Of a DNA stretch of 56,566 bases, positions 26,374 to 35,140 are shown piece by piece (the stretch's first letter is position 1; every line of letters starts with the position of its first letter). Both the position numbers and the translations under genes were made by a program. Source of the stretch: Fontibacterium sp038145245 (GTDB lineage Bacteria > Pseudomonadota > Alphaproteobacteria > Pelagibacterales > Pelagibacteraceae); the NCBI GenBank assembly GCA_038145245.1, contig JAYQPI010000004.1, forward strand, positions 1-56,566. The letters are read 5' to 3'. The notes under the pieces are model-generated. The model saw nothing but the letters and a program-made list of their open reading frames with translations, made no database searches and was not told the DNA's origin.

Positions 26374-27362
26374 TATCCTCCAATACTTGCAAGATGAGAT
26401 GTCAGTCCAGTATTTCCTAATTCCAAATAATGGGATTCTTTTTTAAAATTTAATTGGTTGTTAATTAAATTTTTAAGTTCAGGAATTTGATCATCGCTTT
26501 GCAATAATGCACGCAGAGATATTCCAGTATCTCCGAATAAACATAATCTTAAATCTCCTTGAGCTGTAATTCTTAAACGATTACAGCTTTTGCAAAAATC
26601 TTTTGAATAGGGCGCTATAATCCCAAACTTACCATTAAAATTTTTGTGAATGTAACTTTTAGCTGGCCCAGAATCAAAACCTGCAGTTTGATGAATCCAT
26701 CCATTTTTTAATAAGTAATCTCTAAATACATTTGCAGAGACATGATATTTTTTAAAGTAATCTAAATTATCGCCTGTTTGCATTAATTCTATATAACGAA
26801 AATCAACATAGTTAGATTTTATAAATTCTTGCCAATTATTAAAGTCTTCTTCACTATCATTTACACCTTTAAGCAAAACAGCATTTATCTTTATTTTTTT
26901 GAAATTATTTTTTTGTAAGATCTCAAGACCTGTCATGATATCTTCAAGTTTATCCATCCCAGTAATAAATTTAAATTTTTCTCTATCTAAACTGTCGATG
27001 CTAATATTAATTCCATCAATTTTTTGCTCCATCAGCGATTTTGCAATTAGTTTTAAGTTATAACCATTTGTAGTCATTACTACTTTTTTAATTCCTTGAA
27101 GGGATTTTAAATTTTTAACAATATCTAAAAAATCTTTTCGAACAGTGGGCTCACCACCTGTTAATCTAATTTTACATACACCAAGCTCTGATAAGGCAAT
27201 TCCAATTCTTCTAATTTCATCTAAAGTTAAAAAACTTTTTTTATTCTCTGGTTTTTTATAACCATCAGGTAGACAGTAACCACATTTAAAGTTGCAAACG
27301 TCAGTAATTGAAATTCTAAAATAAGGGAAAGTTCTGCCAAAATTATCTTTTAAATGAACCAT
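26373..27362 (-). CDS. moaA: GTP 3',8-cyclase MoaA (radical SAM)
   Basis: MoaA rearranges GTP as the first molybdopterin step. I start it at the ATG at 27362 (MVHLKDNFGR), the family's usual opening; the open frame extends to 27434 but would add only 24 residues without family support. The radical-SAM cluster is C23-x3-C27-x2-C30 in DVCNFKCGYC, followed by LTGGEPTVRKD, and the C-terminal cluster is in FCKSCNRLRITAQGDLRLCLF. The protein ends in Gly-Gly, needed for activity. It is first in moaA-C-D-E and divergent from the sulfite dehydrogenase across about 126 bases. Confidence 0.95.
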   Translation of the reverse strand: MVHLKDNFGRTFPYFRISITDVCNFKCGYCLPDGYKKPENKKSFLTLDEIRRIGIALSELGVCKIRLTGGEPTVRKDFLDIVKNLKSLQGIKKVVMTTNGYNLKLIAKSLMEQKIDGINISIDSLDREKFKFITGMDKLEDIMTGLEILQKNNFKKIKINAVLLKGVNDSEEDFNNWQEFIKSNYVDFRYIELMQTGDNLDYFKKYHVSANVFRDYLLKNGWIHQTAGFDSGPAKSYIHKNFNGKFGIIAPYSKDFCKSCNRLRITAQGDLRLCLFGDTGISLRALLQSDDQIPELKNLINNQLNFKKESHYLELGNTGLTSHLASIGG

Positions 27363-27488
27363 TAATTTGAGATTACAATCTATAATAGCAAGATAGTCAA
27401 AAGATTTTTTTTCACTTAATAAGTGAATATACAAACTTCTAAATTTTCATTATATTTTTTATGCGAACTTAACTTTAGGAGGTTTTGT

Positions 27489-28691
27489 ATGAAAAAAGTT
27501 ACAAGTCCAAATAGAAGATCTTTTTTAACAGGTTCAGCAGCAATTGCTGGTGTAGCCGCAATTTCATCAATTTCAAATTTTAATATTGCAAAAGCAGATC
27601 ATGCTAGCGCCACTCCAAAAGCTACTCCTGAATATATTAAGTGGAAAAATAGAAATGCATTAATTATTCACTCTGAGGGAACAATCGAGACTCACCGTGA
27701 TATGATTGGAAGTGGAATTGTTACTCCAATTGAAAATATGTATGTTAGAAATAATGTTAAATCTTTAACTGACGGGCAAATTGGCAATAGACCTGATTGG
27801 AAATTAGAAGTTCACGGAGTTCAAAAACCAAGAACATTTACTTTAGCAGAGCTTCAAAAAATGCCTCTAAAGATTACCCCAATGGTTCTTCAGTGTTCTG
27901 GAAATGGACGTAAATTTTTTGCTCATGGACCTAGTGGAACTAAATGGGACACAGGTAGTGCGGCGTGCGTGTTTTTTTCAGGTGTTTCAATTAAATATTT
28001 AGCAGAACTTTGCGGAGGACTTACTGCCGGAGCTAAGTTTATAACAGGAACAGGAGCGGATGCACCAAAAGATATTGATCCAAAAGAAGGTGCCGTTGAA
28101 AGATCTGTTCCAATTTCAACTTATGAAGATTGTTTATTAGCTTGGGAAATTAATGGAGTTCCAATTCCAAACGCACATGGAGGTCCACTTAGATTAGTTG
28201 TGCCAGGATATTATGGAATAAATAATGTTAAACATATTAATAAATTAGCTTTCACAGACAAAGAGTCTGATTATAAAATTATGTCTACTCGTTATAGAAT
28301 TTACAAAATTGGCGAGAAAGCAAATGTTAAGGATGATACCTGCTGGGAAATGAATGTAAAAAGTTGGATTACTTCACCGCTTACTGCAGCAAATTCAGGA
28401 AAAGTTGTATTTACTGGTGTTGCATTTAGTAATGGTGCTCCTTTAAAAGGTGTTGCTCTGTCTATTGATGAGGGAAAGACTTGGAAGAATGCAAAATTTG
28501 TTGGACCAAATCTTGGAAAATTTGCTTGGAGACAATTTCAATTTGAAGCAAATTTAGAAAAAGGTAATTATACAGTCGCATCTCGAGCAACTGATGAAAA
28601 AGGGTCACAACCTAAATTAAGACTTGAGAATAATAGTGGCTATTCTCATAATGGTTGGCTAGATCATAGCGTTAAAATTTCAGTTGCATAA
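27489..28691 (+). CDS. sorA: periplasmic sulfite dehydrogenase-like molybdoenzyme (SorA/SoxC family)
   Basis: The 400-residue protein starts at 27489 behind a textbook AGGAGG ribosome site. Its first residues carry a twin-arginine signal (NRRSFLTGSAA, 8-18) for folded export. The sulfite-oxidase-type Moco domain follows with the molybdenum-ligand cysteine C136 in MVLQCSGNGR, then HGGPLRLVVPGYYG-type substrate-pocket residues and a C-terminal dimerisation domain (about 290-400). It likely oxidises sulfite to sulfate, passing electrons to the cytochrome c encoded next. Whether it is SorA-type or SoxC-type cannot be fixed by eye; the single small cytochrome favours SorAB. Confidence 0.85.
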   Translation: MKKVTSPNRRSFLTGSAAIAGVAAISSISNFNIAKADHASATPKATPEYIKWKNRNALIIHSEGTIETHRDMIGSGIVTPIENMYVRNNVKSLTDGQIGNRPDWKLEVHGVQKPRTFTLAELQKMPLKITPMVLQCSGNGRKFFAHGPSGTKWDTGSAACVFFSGVSIKYLAELCGGLTAGAKFITGTGADAPKDIDPKEGAVERSVPISTYEDCLLAWEINGVPIPNAHGGPLRLVVPGYYGINNVKHINKLAFTDKESDYKIMSTRYRIYKIGEKANVKDDTCWEMNVKSWITSPLTAANSGKVVFTGVAFSNGAPLKGVALSIDEGKTWKNAKFVGPNLGKFAWRQFQFEANLEKGNYTVASRATDEKGSQPKLRLENNSGYSHNGWLDHSVKISVA

Positions 28692-29022
28692 ATTTTTAAT
28701 TAAATTTAAGAAAATTTTTTTTAATTTTCTTCTTGTATATTTTTTTTTGCAATTCAGCGTAAAAGCCGATCAAGATAAAATGGTTTTAGGTCTTAAAATA
28801 TTTAATGAAAAAGCAAATTGTGCAAGTTGTCACCAATTAGCAAATGCAAAATCTAAAGGAGATATTGGGCCAAGTTTAGACGAACTAAAACCAACACAAG
28901 CACAAGTAAAACAAGCAGTTACGAATGGTATTGGAATAATGCCAGCCTTTGGAAACGATAAAATTCTAACTCCTCAAGAAATAGAAGCAGTTTCTTTTTA
29001 CGTCGAAAAAGCTACAAAATAA
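28684..29022 (+). CDS. sorB: c-type cytochrome, likely electron acceptor of the sulfite dehydrogenase (SorB-like)
   Basis: The 112-residue protein has a signal peptide (hydrophobic 10-24, cleavage near VKA), one heme site C46-A-S-C49-H50 and a likely methionine ligand M86 in GIGIMPAFG, giving a class I monoheme cytochrome. The start is TTG, overlapping the end of the molybdoenzyme gene by 8 bases; no ATG lies before the signal peptide. This is the SorA-SorB gene pair layout. Its stop touches the stop of the convergent exporter gene with no gap. Confidence 0.85.
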   Translation: MHKFLIKFKKIFFNFLLVYFFLQFSVKADQDKMVLGLKIFNEKANCASCHQLANAKSKGDIGPSLDELKPTQAQVKQAVTNGIGIMPAFGNDKILTPQEIEAVSFYVEKATK

Positions 29023-29763
29023 TTAAAAAAATATTTTTAAACCTAAACGAATTGCAACAATCAGAACTAGTATTGATGTTAATAAAGCAAGAATGTGTGA
29101 TTTTAATATTTTTATATTAAGAAAATTTCCAAGCTGACCTCCTAATAATACGGCCAAAGGTAAATATAAGTAAGGTTGTAGTTGTGAAATATTATTAAAT
29201 TTCTGAATTTGCCCTAAAAAACCTGCAATAGAGTTTATTAGAATAAATAAAGAAGCAGCCATAATAATTTTTTTAGGGTGTGCAGCTTTTAAATTGAATA
29301 GTATAGGCGAAAGTATAATTCCTCCGCCAATTCCAACAATTCCAGATACTAATCCAATAATGGCACCAATCAAAACAGCAATAAAAAATGGAATTTTTTT
29401 AATGATTTCATTTGTTAATTTGTATTGTCTTGTTTGCATTATAAGTAATAAGCTACTTACTGTTAGACAAAAAAATAATAAAATTTGAAAAAAATCTTTT
29501 GTTATTTGAAATTTTCCACCAATAAAAGCTAAAGGTATTGAACCTAAAAAATAGGGAGTTAAAAATTTAATATCTAAGTGTCCAGCTCTGATGTAATTGA
29601 AGCAATTTCCGCTTGCGACAATAATATTGCAAGTTAAAGCGATAATGGGAATTAGCAAATATTCTACATCATAAATTGTTAATAATGCTAAATATGAAGT
29701 TCCTCCTGCAAAGCCAACGCTTGCATAAACTGCTGCAACTAAAAAAAAAATTATGGATAGCAT
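29023..29763 (-). CDS. TauE/SafE (TSUP) family transporter, possible sulfite exporter
   Basis: The 246-residue protein has seven to eight hydrophobic segments and the family's two glycine-rich halves: YASVGFAGGTSYLALLTI near the N-terminus and GLVSGIVGIGGGIILSPILF in the middle. TSUP members move sulfite, sulfoacetate and other organic anions. It faces the sulfite dehydrogenase and cytochrome genes tail-to-tail, which makes sulfite a reasonable substrate: surplus cytoplasmic sulfite would be exported and oxidised outside. The substrate is inferred from this context alone. Confidence 0.85.
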   Translation of the reverse strand: MLSIIFFLVAAVYASVGFAGGTSYLALLTIYDVEYLLIPIIALTCNIIVASGNCFNYIRAGHLDIKFLTPYFLGSIPLAFIGGKFQITKDFFQILLFFCLTVSSLLLIMQTRQYKLTNEIIKKIPFFIAVLIGAIIGLVSGIVGIGGGIILSPILFNLKAAHPKKIIMAASLFILINSIAGFLGQIQKFNNISQLQPYLYLPLAVLLGGQLGNFLNIKILKSHILALLTSILVLIVAIRLGLKIFF

Positions 29764-29798
29764 ATTTTTAAATCTATAGGTATTAATGATACATAATT

Positions 29799-30323
29799 AT
29801 GAAAACTGATAGTACAAAAAAATTTATACCAGTTAATATTGCCGTCTTAACTATTTCAGATACTAGAAATGAATCAAACGACACATCTGGCAATATACTA
29901 GTAAATAAAATTAAAGAATTAGGTCATAGTGTTGTTGGCAAAAAAATTTTAAAAGACGATAAGGAACAAATTAAAAAAACTATTCTTACTTGGTGTGATG
30001 AGGCGGTTGATATAATTATTAGTACTGGTGGGACTGGTTTGACAGGTCGAGATATAACAATCGAAGCGCTAGATGAAATTAAAGATAAGGATATTCCTGG
30101 ATTTGGTGAAATATTTAGAATGTTAAGTTTTAAGACAATTGGGACTTCGACTATTCAGTCACGAGCACAAGGAATTATATGTAAAGGAAAATATATATTT
30201 GCTTTGCCAGGATCTTCCGGGGCAGTAACCGACGCTTGGGAAGGAATTTTAAAATTTCAATTAGACTCTCGTTTTCAACCTTGCAATTTTATTAATATTA
30301 TTCCTCGTCTTAAAGAAAAATAA
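29799..30323 (+). CDS. moaB: molybdopterin adenylyltransferase-like protein (MoaB/MogA)
   Basis: It adenylates molybdopterin ahead of molybdenum insertion. The 174-residue protein shows VLTISDTRNESNDTSGNI, STGGTGLTGRDITIEAL, IPGFGEIFRMLSF, STIQSRAQG and LPGSSGAVTDAW. These fit MoaB more closely than MogA, but in organisms lacking one the other serves. It is divergent from the TSUP gene (35 bases) and convergent with moeA, 2 bases away. Confidence 0.93.
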   Translation: MKTDSTKKFIPVNIAVLTISDTRNESNDTSGNILVNKIKELGHSVVGKKILKDDKEQIKKTILTWCDEAVDIIISTGGTGLTGRDITIEALDEIKDKDIPGFGEIFRMLSFKTIGTSTIQSRAQGIICKGKYIFALPGSSGAVTDAWEGILKFQLDSRFQPCNFINIIPRLKEK

Positions 30324-30325
30324 TA

Positions 30326-31573
30326 TTAAATAGTATTTGGATAATTAGGATAAAAACAATTAATTTTATCTCCTGTTTTAAAAATTTGTTTTCCTGCTGG
30401 AAAAACAGCCCAAATATTAGATTGTACAAATGGTTTTATTCTAAAAGAATCTTGTCCTTTTAAAGCCTCGAGATAAAGTTTACCTGAATTTGAAGAAATT
30501 AATTTAGCTTTAACGAAATGGGTCATGTTTTTATTTTTAAAATAATTATTTTTTAAAATTGCTTTAATTGGTTTTTCAGGTTGTACCCCTAAAATGTTTA
30601 GCAGATAGGGATTTACAAAAAATCTATAGCAAGCAGCTGTTGAAATAGGATTTCCGGGCAGCCCAAACAACGCTTTATTTTTTCCTCTAATTTTTGCAAA
30701 TAATACCGGTTTTCCAGGCTTGATCTCAACTCCTTTAAAATAATTTGAGAGTTTAAAAGTTTTAATAATACTAGGAATAAAATCAAATTTTCCAGCTGAA
30801 ATAGCGCCTGATGTTATAATTAAGTCTACCTTAGATCTTAATAATTTTTTTATCTGATTTTTAAAAAGCGACGAATGATTATCTTTTAAGATTCCTCCAT
30901 TAATAAAATTAAATAAAAAATTCTCATTTAATGATTTTATATAAGGACCGTTTGAATTTCTAACTTTCCATGAGGGAATATTTTCACTATTAGAGATTTC
31001 ATTGCCAGTTGAAAAAAATAATATGTTAGGTTTTTTTTTGACTTTAATTTTTCTAATCCCCAAGGTTTTTAAAGCCAAAATATGATTTGAGTTTATAATT
31101 GTACCTTTTTTAATAATAACATCATTTTTTTTATAATCAGAACCTAAAAATCTAACATGTTGATTTTTTTTAATTTTTTTATCAACGACAATGTATTTTG
31201 GATTATCCTTATTTGGGTAAAAAATAATTTGTTCAATCGGGATAATAGTATTAAAGCCTTTTGGAATAATCCCGCCGGTCATAATCTCAACTGTTTCAAA
31301 TTTTTTAATTTTTTTATTAATAGGCTTTGTTCCCGCAATCATTGATCCTATAATTCTAAATTTTTGAGGATAATTTTTATTTAAAAATTTAGTATCACCT
31401 GAGTTAACCGCAAAGCCATCAAATGCTGCATTATTTGCAGCAGGATAATTATGTTTTGAGAAGATATCTAAGGACAAGACTCTATTAAGTGAATTTTCAC
31501 TATTAATAATTTCATCTTCAATTTTAATAGATGCTTTCTTTAAAATTTGTTGAGATTTTATGTAGCTAATCAT
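30326..31573 (-). CDS. moeA: molybdopterin molybdenumtransferase MoeA
   Basis: MoeA inserts molybdate into adenylated molybdopterin. The 415-residue protein contains, in order, NAAFDGFAV (usually SAMDGYA), IMTGGIIPKGFNTIIP, FFSTGNEI, LIITSGAISAGKFDF (usually TSGGVSVGDYD), FGLPGNPISTA and a C-terminal beta domain. The changed substrate loops are worth noting but the fold is clear. It overlaps mobA by 8 bases on the same strand. Confidence 0.92.
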   Translation of the reverse strand: MISYIKSQQILKKASIKIEDEIINSENSLNRVLSLDIFSKHNYPAANNAAFDGFAVNSGDTKFLNKNYPQKFRIIGSMIAGTKPINKKIKKFETVEIMTGGIIPKGFNTIIPIEQIIFYPNKDNPKYIVVDKKIKKNQHVRFLGSDYKKNDVIIKKGTIINSNHILALKTLGIRKIKVKKKPNILFFSTGNEISNSENIPSWKVRNSNGPYIKSLNENFLFNFINGGILKDNHSSLFKNQIKKLLRSKVDLIITSGAISAGKFDFIPSIIKTFKLSNYFKGVEIKPGKPVLFAKIRGKNKALFGLPGNPISTAACYRFFVNPYLLNILGVQPEKPIKAILKNNYFKNKNMTHFVKAKLISSNSGKLYLEALKGQDSFRIKPFVQSNIWAVFPAGKQIFKTGDKINCFYPNYPNTI

Positions 31574-32180
31574 TAATTTTTATTAGTTCCTTTGCTTTTT
31601 CTAAATCGTCTTTTGTATTAATATTAAAAAAAGGATCGTTTTTTTTAAAATTCATATTAATTATTTTTACGCCAACGTTATTAGCCCAAATCTCCACTTT
31701 ACGCTCTCCCTTATTAATGACATCATCTTCTAATCTGCTTAATAGTTCTAGTGACCATAAACCAAATATATTGTGCCTTTTATCATTAGACTTAATAAAA
31801 AAGAGTTTACCGTCCTTTTCGTTAATATGATTGAGGAAATCTTGTAGGTATTTCTTGCTAAAAAATGGAGTGTCAGAAGGAAAAGTAGAAATCCATTTAT
31901 AATTTTTATTATTTTCTTTAATCCATTTCATGGCCGTCAAAACACCTCCTAACGGTCCTAAATCTTTTTTATAATCTTCAATTTTTATAATTTTTTTAGA
32001 ATTTAAAAATTTAATATCGTTATTTGAAATTAATAAAATTTCATTAAATTCATTTAAGATTTCTAACAGAATATAGTCGATTAATATTTTATCTCCTAAT
32101 TGCACTTGAGATTTATCTTGACCAAATCTTTTCGATTGTCCTCCTGCTAGTACAACTCCTAAAATGCTGTTATTATTCAT
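31566..32180 (-). CDS. mobA: molybdenum cofactor guanylyltransferase MobA
   Basis: MobA attaches GMP to Moco, giving the MGD form used by formate dehydrogenase; the sulfite dehydrogenase uses the unmodified form. The 204-residue Rossmann-like protein has the N-terminal nucleotide loop VVLAGGQSKRFGQDKS (10-25), LGPLGGVLTAMKW and the metal motif FPSDTPF (usually D-x-P). It is first in a mobA-moeA pair and divergent from the NifU-like gene across 43 bases. Confidence 0.9.
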   Translation of the reverse strand: MNNNSILGVVLAGGQSKRFGQDKSQVQLGDKILIDYILLEILNEFNEILLISNNDIKFLNSKKIIKIEDYKKDLGPLGGVLTAMKWIKENNKNYKWISTFPSDTPFFSKKYLQDFLNHINEKDGKLFFIKSNDKRHNIFGLWSLELLSRLEDDVINKGERKVEIWANNVGVKIINMNFKKNDPFFNINTKDDLEKAKELIKIND

Positions 32181-32223
32181 TAATCTAAATATAAATCATT
32201 AAAACACCAATTAAAGATATATA

Positions 32224-32619
32224 ATGGATTTAAAAATTTTGGAAATTGCTTCGCACACAGAAAATAAAAAAGAACTTAGCAATTCAACTCATTCATCAAA
32301 ATATAAAAACCCGATCTGCGGAGATGAAATGGAAGTTAGTTTAATTGTAAAAAAAGATATTATAGAAGATATGGCCTACAACTGTAAGTCTTGTATATAT
32401 TGTCAAGCTTCTGTTAGTTTACTTTCGAGAACGATTAAAAATAAAAATATAAAAGAATTTAAAGATTTTTTTAATATTGCTGAAGGTATGTTTAAAGATA
32501 CTCAATTAAATCCTAAAGATAGTTGGAAAGAATTTTCAGAAATCTTTGATAAAAAAAATATGGCTAGAAAAGAATGTTTATTACTTCCATTAAGAACTGT
32601 TTTAAAAGCACTACAATAG
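32224..32619 (+). CDS. NifU/IscU-like iron-sulfur scaffold protein
   Basis: The 131-residue protein keeps the three-cysteine plus aspartate layout of the IscU/SufU/NifU-N fold: C32-G-D34 in NPICGDEME, C60 in CKSCIYCQASVS, and C118 in RKECLLLPL. Two additional cysteines (C54, C57) create a CxxCxxC run not normal for IscU. It may assemble or transfer Fe-S clusters for the formate dehydrogenase, which needs many. Position next to fdhD and the fds genes supports this, but no partner desulfurase is seen. Confidence 0.75.
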   Translation: MDLKILEIASHTENKKELSNSTHSSKYKNPICGDEMEVSLIVKKDIIEDMAYNCKSCIYCQASVSLLSRTIKNKNIKEFKDFFNIAEGMFKDTQLNPKDSWKEFSEIFDKKNMARKECLLLPLRTVLKALQ

Positions 32620-32628
32620 AATGATTTA

Positions 32629-33474
32629 ATGAATTCTAAATATAAGATTTTAAAATTTAAATCTAATCAAACAGAAGAAGTTGATGATCTAATCTCTATC
32701 GAAGAGCCATTAGAAATTTCAATAAAATTTAAAAACGAACATGATAAATGGGTTAATCAAATTTTATCTATTACCATGAGAACCCCTGGTCATGATGAGG
32801 ATTTAGTAAGAGGTTTTTTATTTAATGAACAGATTATTCAAAATATCATTCATATTGATTCTATAAAAAGTTTTGGTGATAAAGTAGGAAAATACAATAT
32901 TCAAAATAAAATATTAGCCACTCTAAATAATTCTCAAAATGTTAATATTGCTAAAGTTAAAAGAGATTTTTTAACTAATTCTTCTTGTGGGGTTTGTGGA
33001 AAATCTTCTTTAGATGCACTAGAAATAATAAAAAAAGATAATATCTCTTTAACAGAGCCAATATTAACTAAAGATACAATTCTTCAGTCCCCTGAAATTT
33101 TGAAAAGTAATCAATCAGAATTTTCTAAAACAGGCGGAATTCATGCAAGCGGTTTATTTTCAAGTAATGGTAAACTAATAGCAATAAACGAAGATGTTGG
33201 TCGACATAACGCTTTAGATAAATTAGTAGGTAATATTTTAAAAAACAATTTACTTAATTCCAAAGAACAATTTATTGCTTGCTCAGGACGTTTAAATTTT
33301 GAGCTTGTACAAAAAGTTTTAATGACAAATATTGGAATAATGATTGGCGTTGGAGCGCCTACAAGTCTTGCTATTGATTTAGCAAACAAATTTGGATTAA
33401 CATTGATTGGTTTTGTTAAAGACAACAGTTTTAATGTGTATACCAATGCCCAAAAAGTAATTATAAATAATTAA
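32629..33474 (+). CDS. fdhD: formate dehydrogenase sulfurtransferase FdhD
   Basis: FdhD carries sulfur from a cysteine desulfurase to bis-MGD and is needed for active formate dehydrogenase. The 281-residue protein has the sulfur-carrying CxxC loop SSCGVCGKSS (C120 and C123), TRTP-like ITMRTPGHDEDLVRGFLF near 48, GGIHASGLF, EDVGRHNALDKLVG and CSGRLNFELVQK. It begins 9 bases after the NifU-like gene and ends 13 bases before the fused beta subunit, so it is made together with its client enzyme. Confidence 0.95.
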   Translation: MNSKYKILKFKSNQTEEVDDLISIEEPLEISIKFKNEHDKWVNQILSITMRTPGHDEDLVRGFLFNEQIIQNIIHIDSIKSFGDKVGKYNIQNKILATLNNSQNVNIAKVKRDFLTNSSCGVCGKSSLDALEIIKKDNISLTEPILTKDTILQSPEILKSNQSEFSKTGGIHASGLFSSNGKLIAINEDVGRHNALDKLVGNILKNNLLNSKEQFIACSGRLNFELVQKVLMTNIGIMIGVGAPTSLAIDLANKFGLTLIGFVKDNSFNVYTNAQKVIINN

Positions 33475-33487
33475 TATTTGTAATTGT

Positions 33488-35137
33488 ATGTCAAAAAATA
33501 TTAGTAATTTATCTGGTAAAGTTGGTTTAAAGCATAATTTATTTCAGAAAATTTCAGATAATGTTTTAAAGAATCATCCAAAAGATAATAAAGAGATCGC
33601 AAATGAGTATAATTTAGGTGTTTCAACTGTTTATGGGGCAGAAAGTTTCTATGAATTCTTAAGGCCCGCTCATCGTGAAAAGAAAGCTTTTGTTTGTAAT
33701 GGTAGCGCCTGTATGTGCGCTGGAACGCAAGATAAATTAAAGCAGACACTAAAATCAAAATTAGGTGATGATAAAGTGGGAGTAATGTTTTGTTTGGGTC
33801 ATTGTTATGAAAATAATGCATTTCATTACAACGGCGATAATTATGCAGGCAAAGATATAGAAAAAATTGATCAAATTTTAAAAGGTGAAAAAATTAAACA
33901 AGATAAATTTTTTTCAAAAAGTTATGCTAGTACAAGTTTTTTAATGGATGATAAATTATCTTCTATTAACCAAGTTAAAGATCAATTAACAAAATTCCTT
34001 AAAAAAGATAAAAAAGAAATTATTAAATCCATATTAGACTCTAATCTTACAGGTAGAGGCGGGGCAGGTTTTCCAACTGGAATGAAATGGGATTTTTGCA
34101 GTAGAGAAAAAGTAAAGAAAAAATATGTTATCTGCAATGCTGATGAAGGTGACTCAGGAGCTTTCTCGGATAGGTATTTATTAGAGGATCAGCCACTAAA
34201 AGTTTTATTTGCAATGATAATTTGCGGGTATGTCATTGGAAGCGATGAAGGAGTTTTATATATTAGAGGAGAATATCCAAAATCAATCGAAGCAATTAAT
34301 GGCTGTATTAATGAATTAAAAAAAACAGGTTTACTTGGAGAAAATATTTTAGGAACAGGTTTTTCTTTTGATATTTATATTTGTATTGGACAAGGTGCAT
34401 ATATCTGCGGTGAAGAAACGGCATTAATTGCATCAATTGAAGGTAGACGAGCCGAAGTTGATGTTAGACCTCCATTCCCAGTTACAGAAGGGTTATATAA
34501 AAAACCAACGGTCGTGAATAACGTTGAAACACTAGCTGCAGTTACTGGAATATTAATTAATGGTGCTGATAAATTTGCAGCAATTGGAAATAAAAAATCT
34601 GCTGGTACAAAATTAGTTTGTCTTGATAGTTTTTTTAAGAATCCAGGAGTTTATGAAATTGATATGGGTACTCCAATGAAAAAAATATTTAATGAAATTG
34701 GTGGTGGATATAAAGAACCTGTTAAAGCTTTTCAAATCGGAGGTCCATTAGGTGGGGTTGTTCCTTTAAGTGAGATTGATAATTTAAATTTAGACTTTCA
34801 AGAATTTAGCGCCAAAGGTTTTATGTTAGGTCATGCGAGTGTCGTAAGTATTCCTAAAAATTTTCCAATGGTTGAATACATTCATCACTTATTTGAATTC
34901 TCAGCCGAAGAATCATGTGGCAAATGCTTTCCTGGAAGATTAGGTTCTTACAGAGGAAAAGAGATGTTCGATCAAGTAATGAAAAAAACAGCTAAAATTC
35001 CTATGCAACTATTAAACGATCTTTTAAAAACTATGCAAAAGGGTTGTTTATGCGCTCTTTGTGGAGCGATACCAACTCCTATTATGAACATTCTAAAGTA
35101 CTTCTCCGATGAAATGAAAAATGATACTTTAGCTTAA
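33488..35137 (+). CDS. fdsB: NAD-dependent formate dehydrogenase, fused gamma-beta subunit (NuoE-NuoF like)
   Basis: Two subunits that are separate in Rhodobacter (FdsG, FdsB) are one 549-residue chain. Residues 1-130 form a thioredoxin-like 2Fe-2S domain with C70, C75, C102 and C106. From about 160 follows a NuoF-like flavoprotein with GRGGAGFPTGMKW (FMN), CNADEGDSGAFSDR (NAD), the SLBB segment and a 4Fe-4S site in ESCGKCFPGR plus CLCALCG. It passes electrons from the alpha subunit to NAD+. It lies 3 bases before fdsA. A complex I origin is unlikely given fdhD and fdsA. Confidence 0.92.
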   Translation: MSKNISNLSGKVGLKHNLFQKISDNVLKNHPKDNKEIANEYNLGVSTVYGAESFYEFLRPAHREKKAFVCNGSACMCAGTQDKLKQTLKSKLGDDKVGVMFCLGHCYENNAFHYNGDNYAGKDIEKIDQILKGEKIKQDKFFSKSYASTSFLMDDKLSSINQVKDQLTKFLKKDKKEIIKSILDSNLTGRGGAGFPTGMKWDFCSREKVKKKYVICNADEGDSGAFSDRYLLEDQPLKVLFAMIICGYVIGSDEGVLYIRGEYPKSIEAINGCINELKKTGLLGENILGTGFSFDIYICIGQGAYICGEETALIASIEGRRAEVDVRPPFPVTEGLYKKPTVVNNVETLAAVTGILINGADKFAAIGNKKSAGTKLVCLDSFFKNPGVYEIDMGTPMKKIFNEIGGGYKEPVKAFQIGGPLGGVVPLSEIDNLNLDFQEFSAKGFMLGHASVVSIPKNFPMVEYIHHLFEFSAEESCGKCFPGRLGSYRGKEMFDQVMKKTAKIPMQLLNDLLKTMQKGCLCALCGAIPTPIMNILKYFSDEMKNDTLA

Positions 35138-35140
35138 CTA

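Noticed and set aside
27423..27488. Longer N-terminus for the sulfite dehydrogenase
   Set aside because: The AGGAGG site and the twin-arginine signal fit the ATG at 27489; the extra 22 residues would place the signal peptide internally.
33501..33821. Minus-strand open frame inside the fused FdsG-FdsB gene
   Set aside because: It overlaps the 2Fe-2S domain coding region and its composition looks like an antisense frame.
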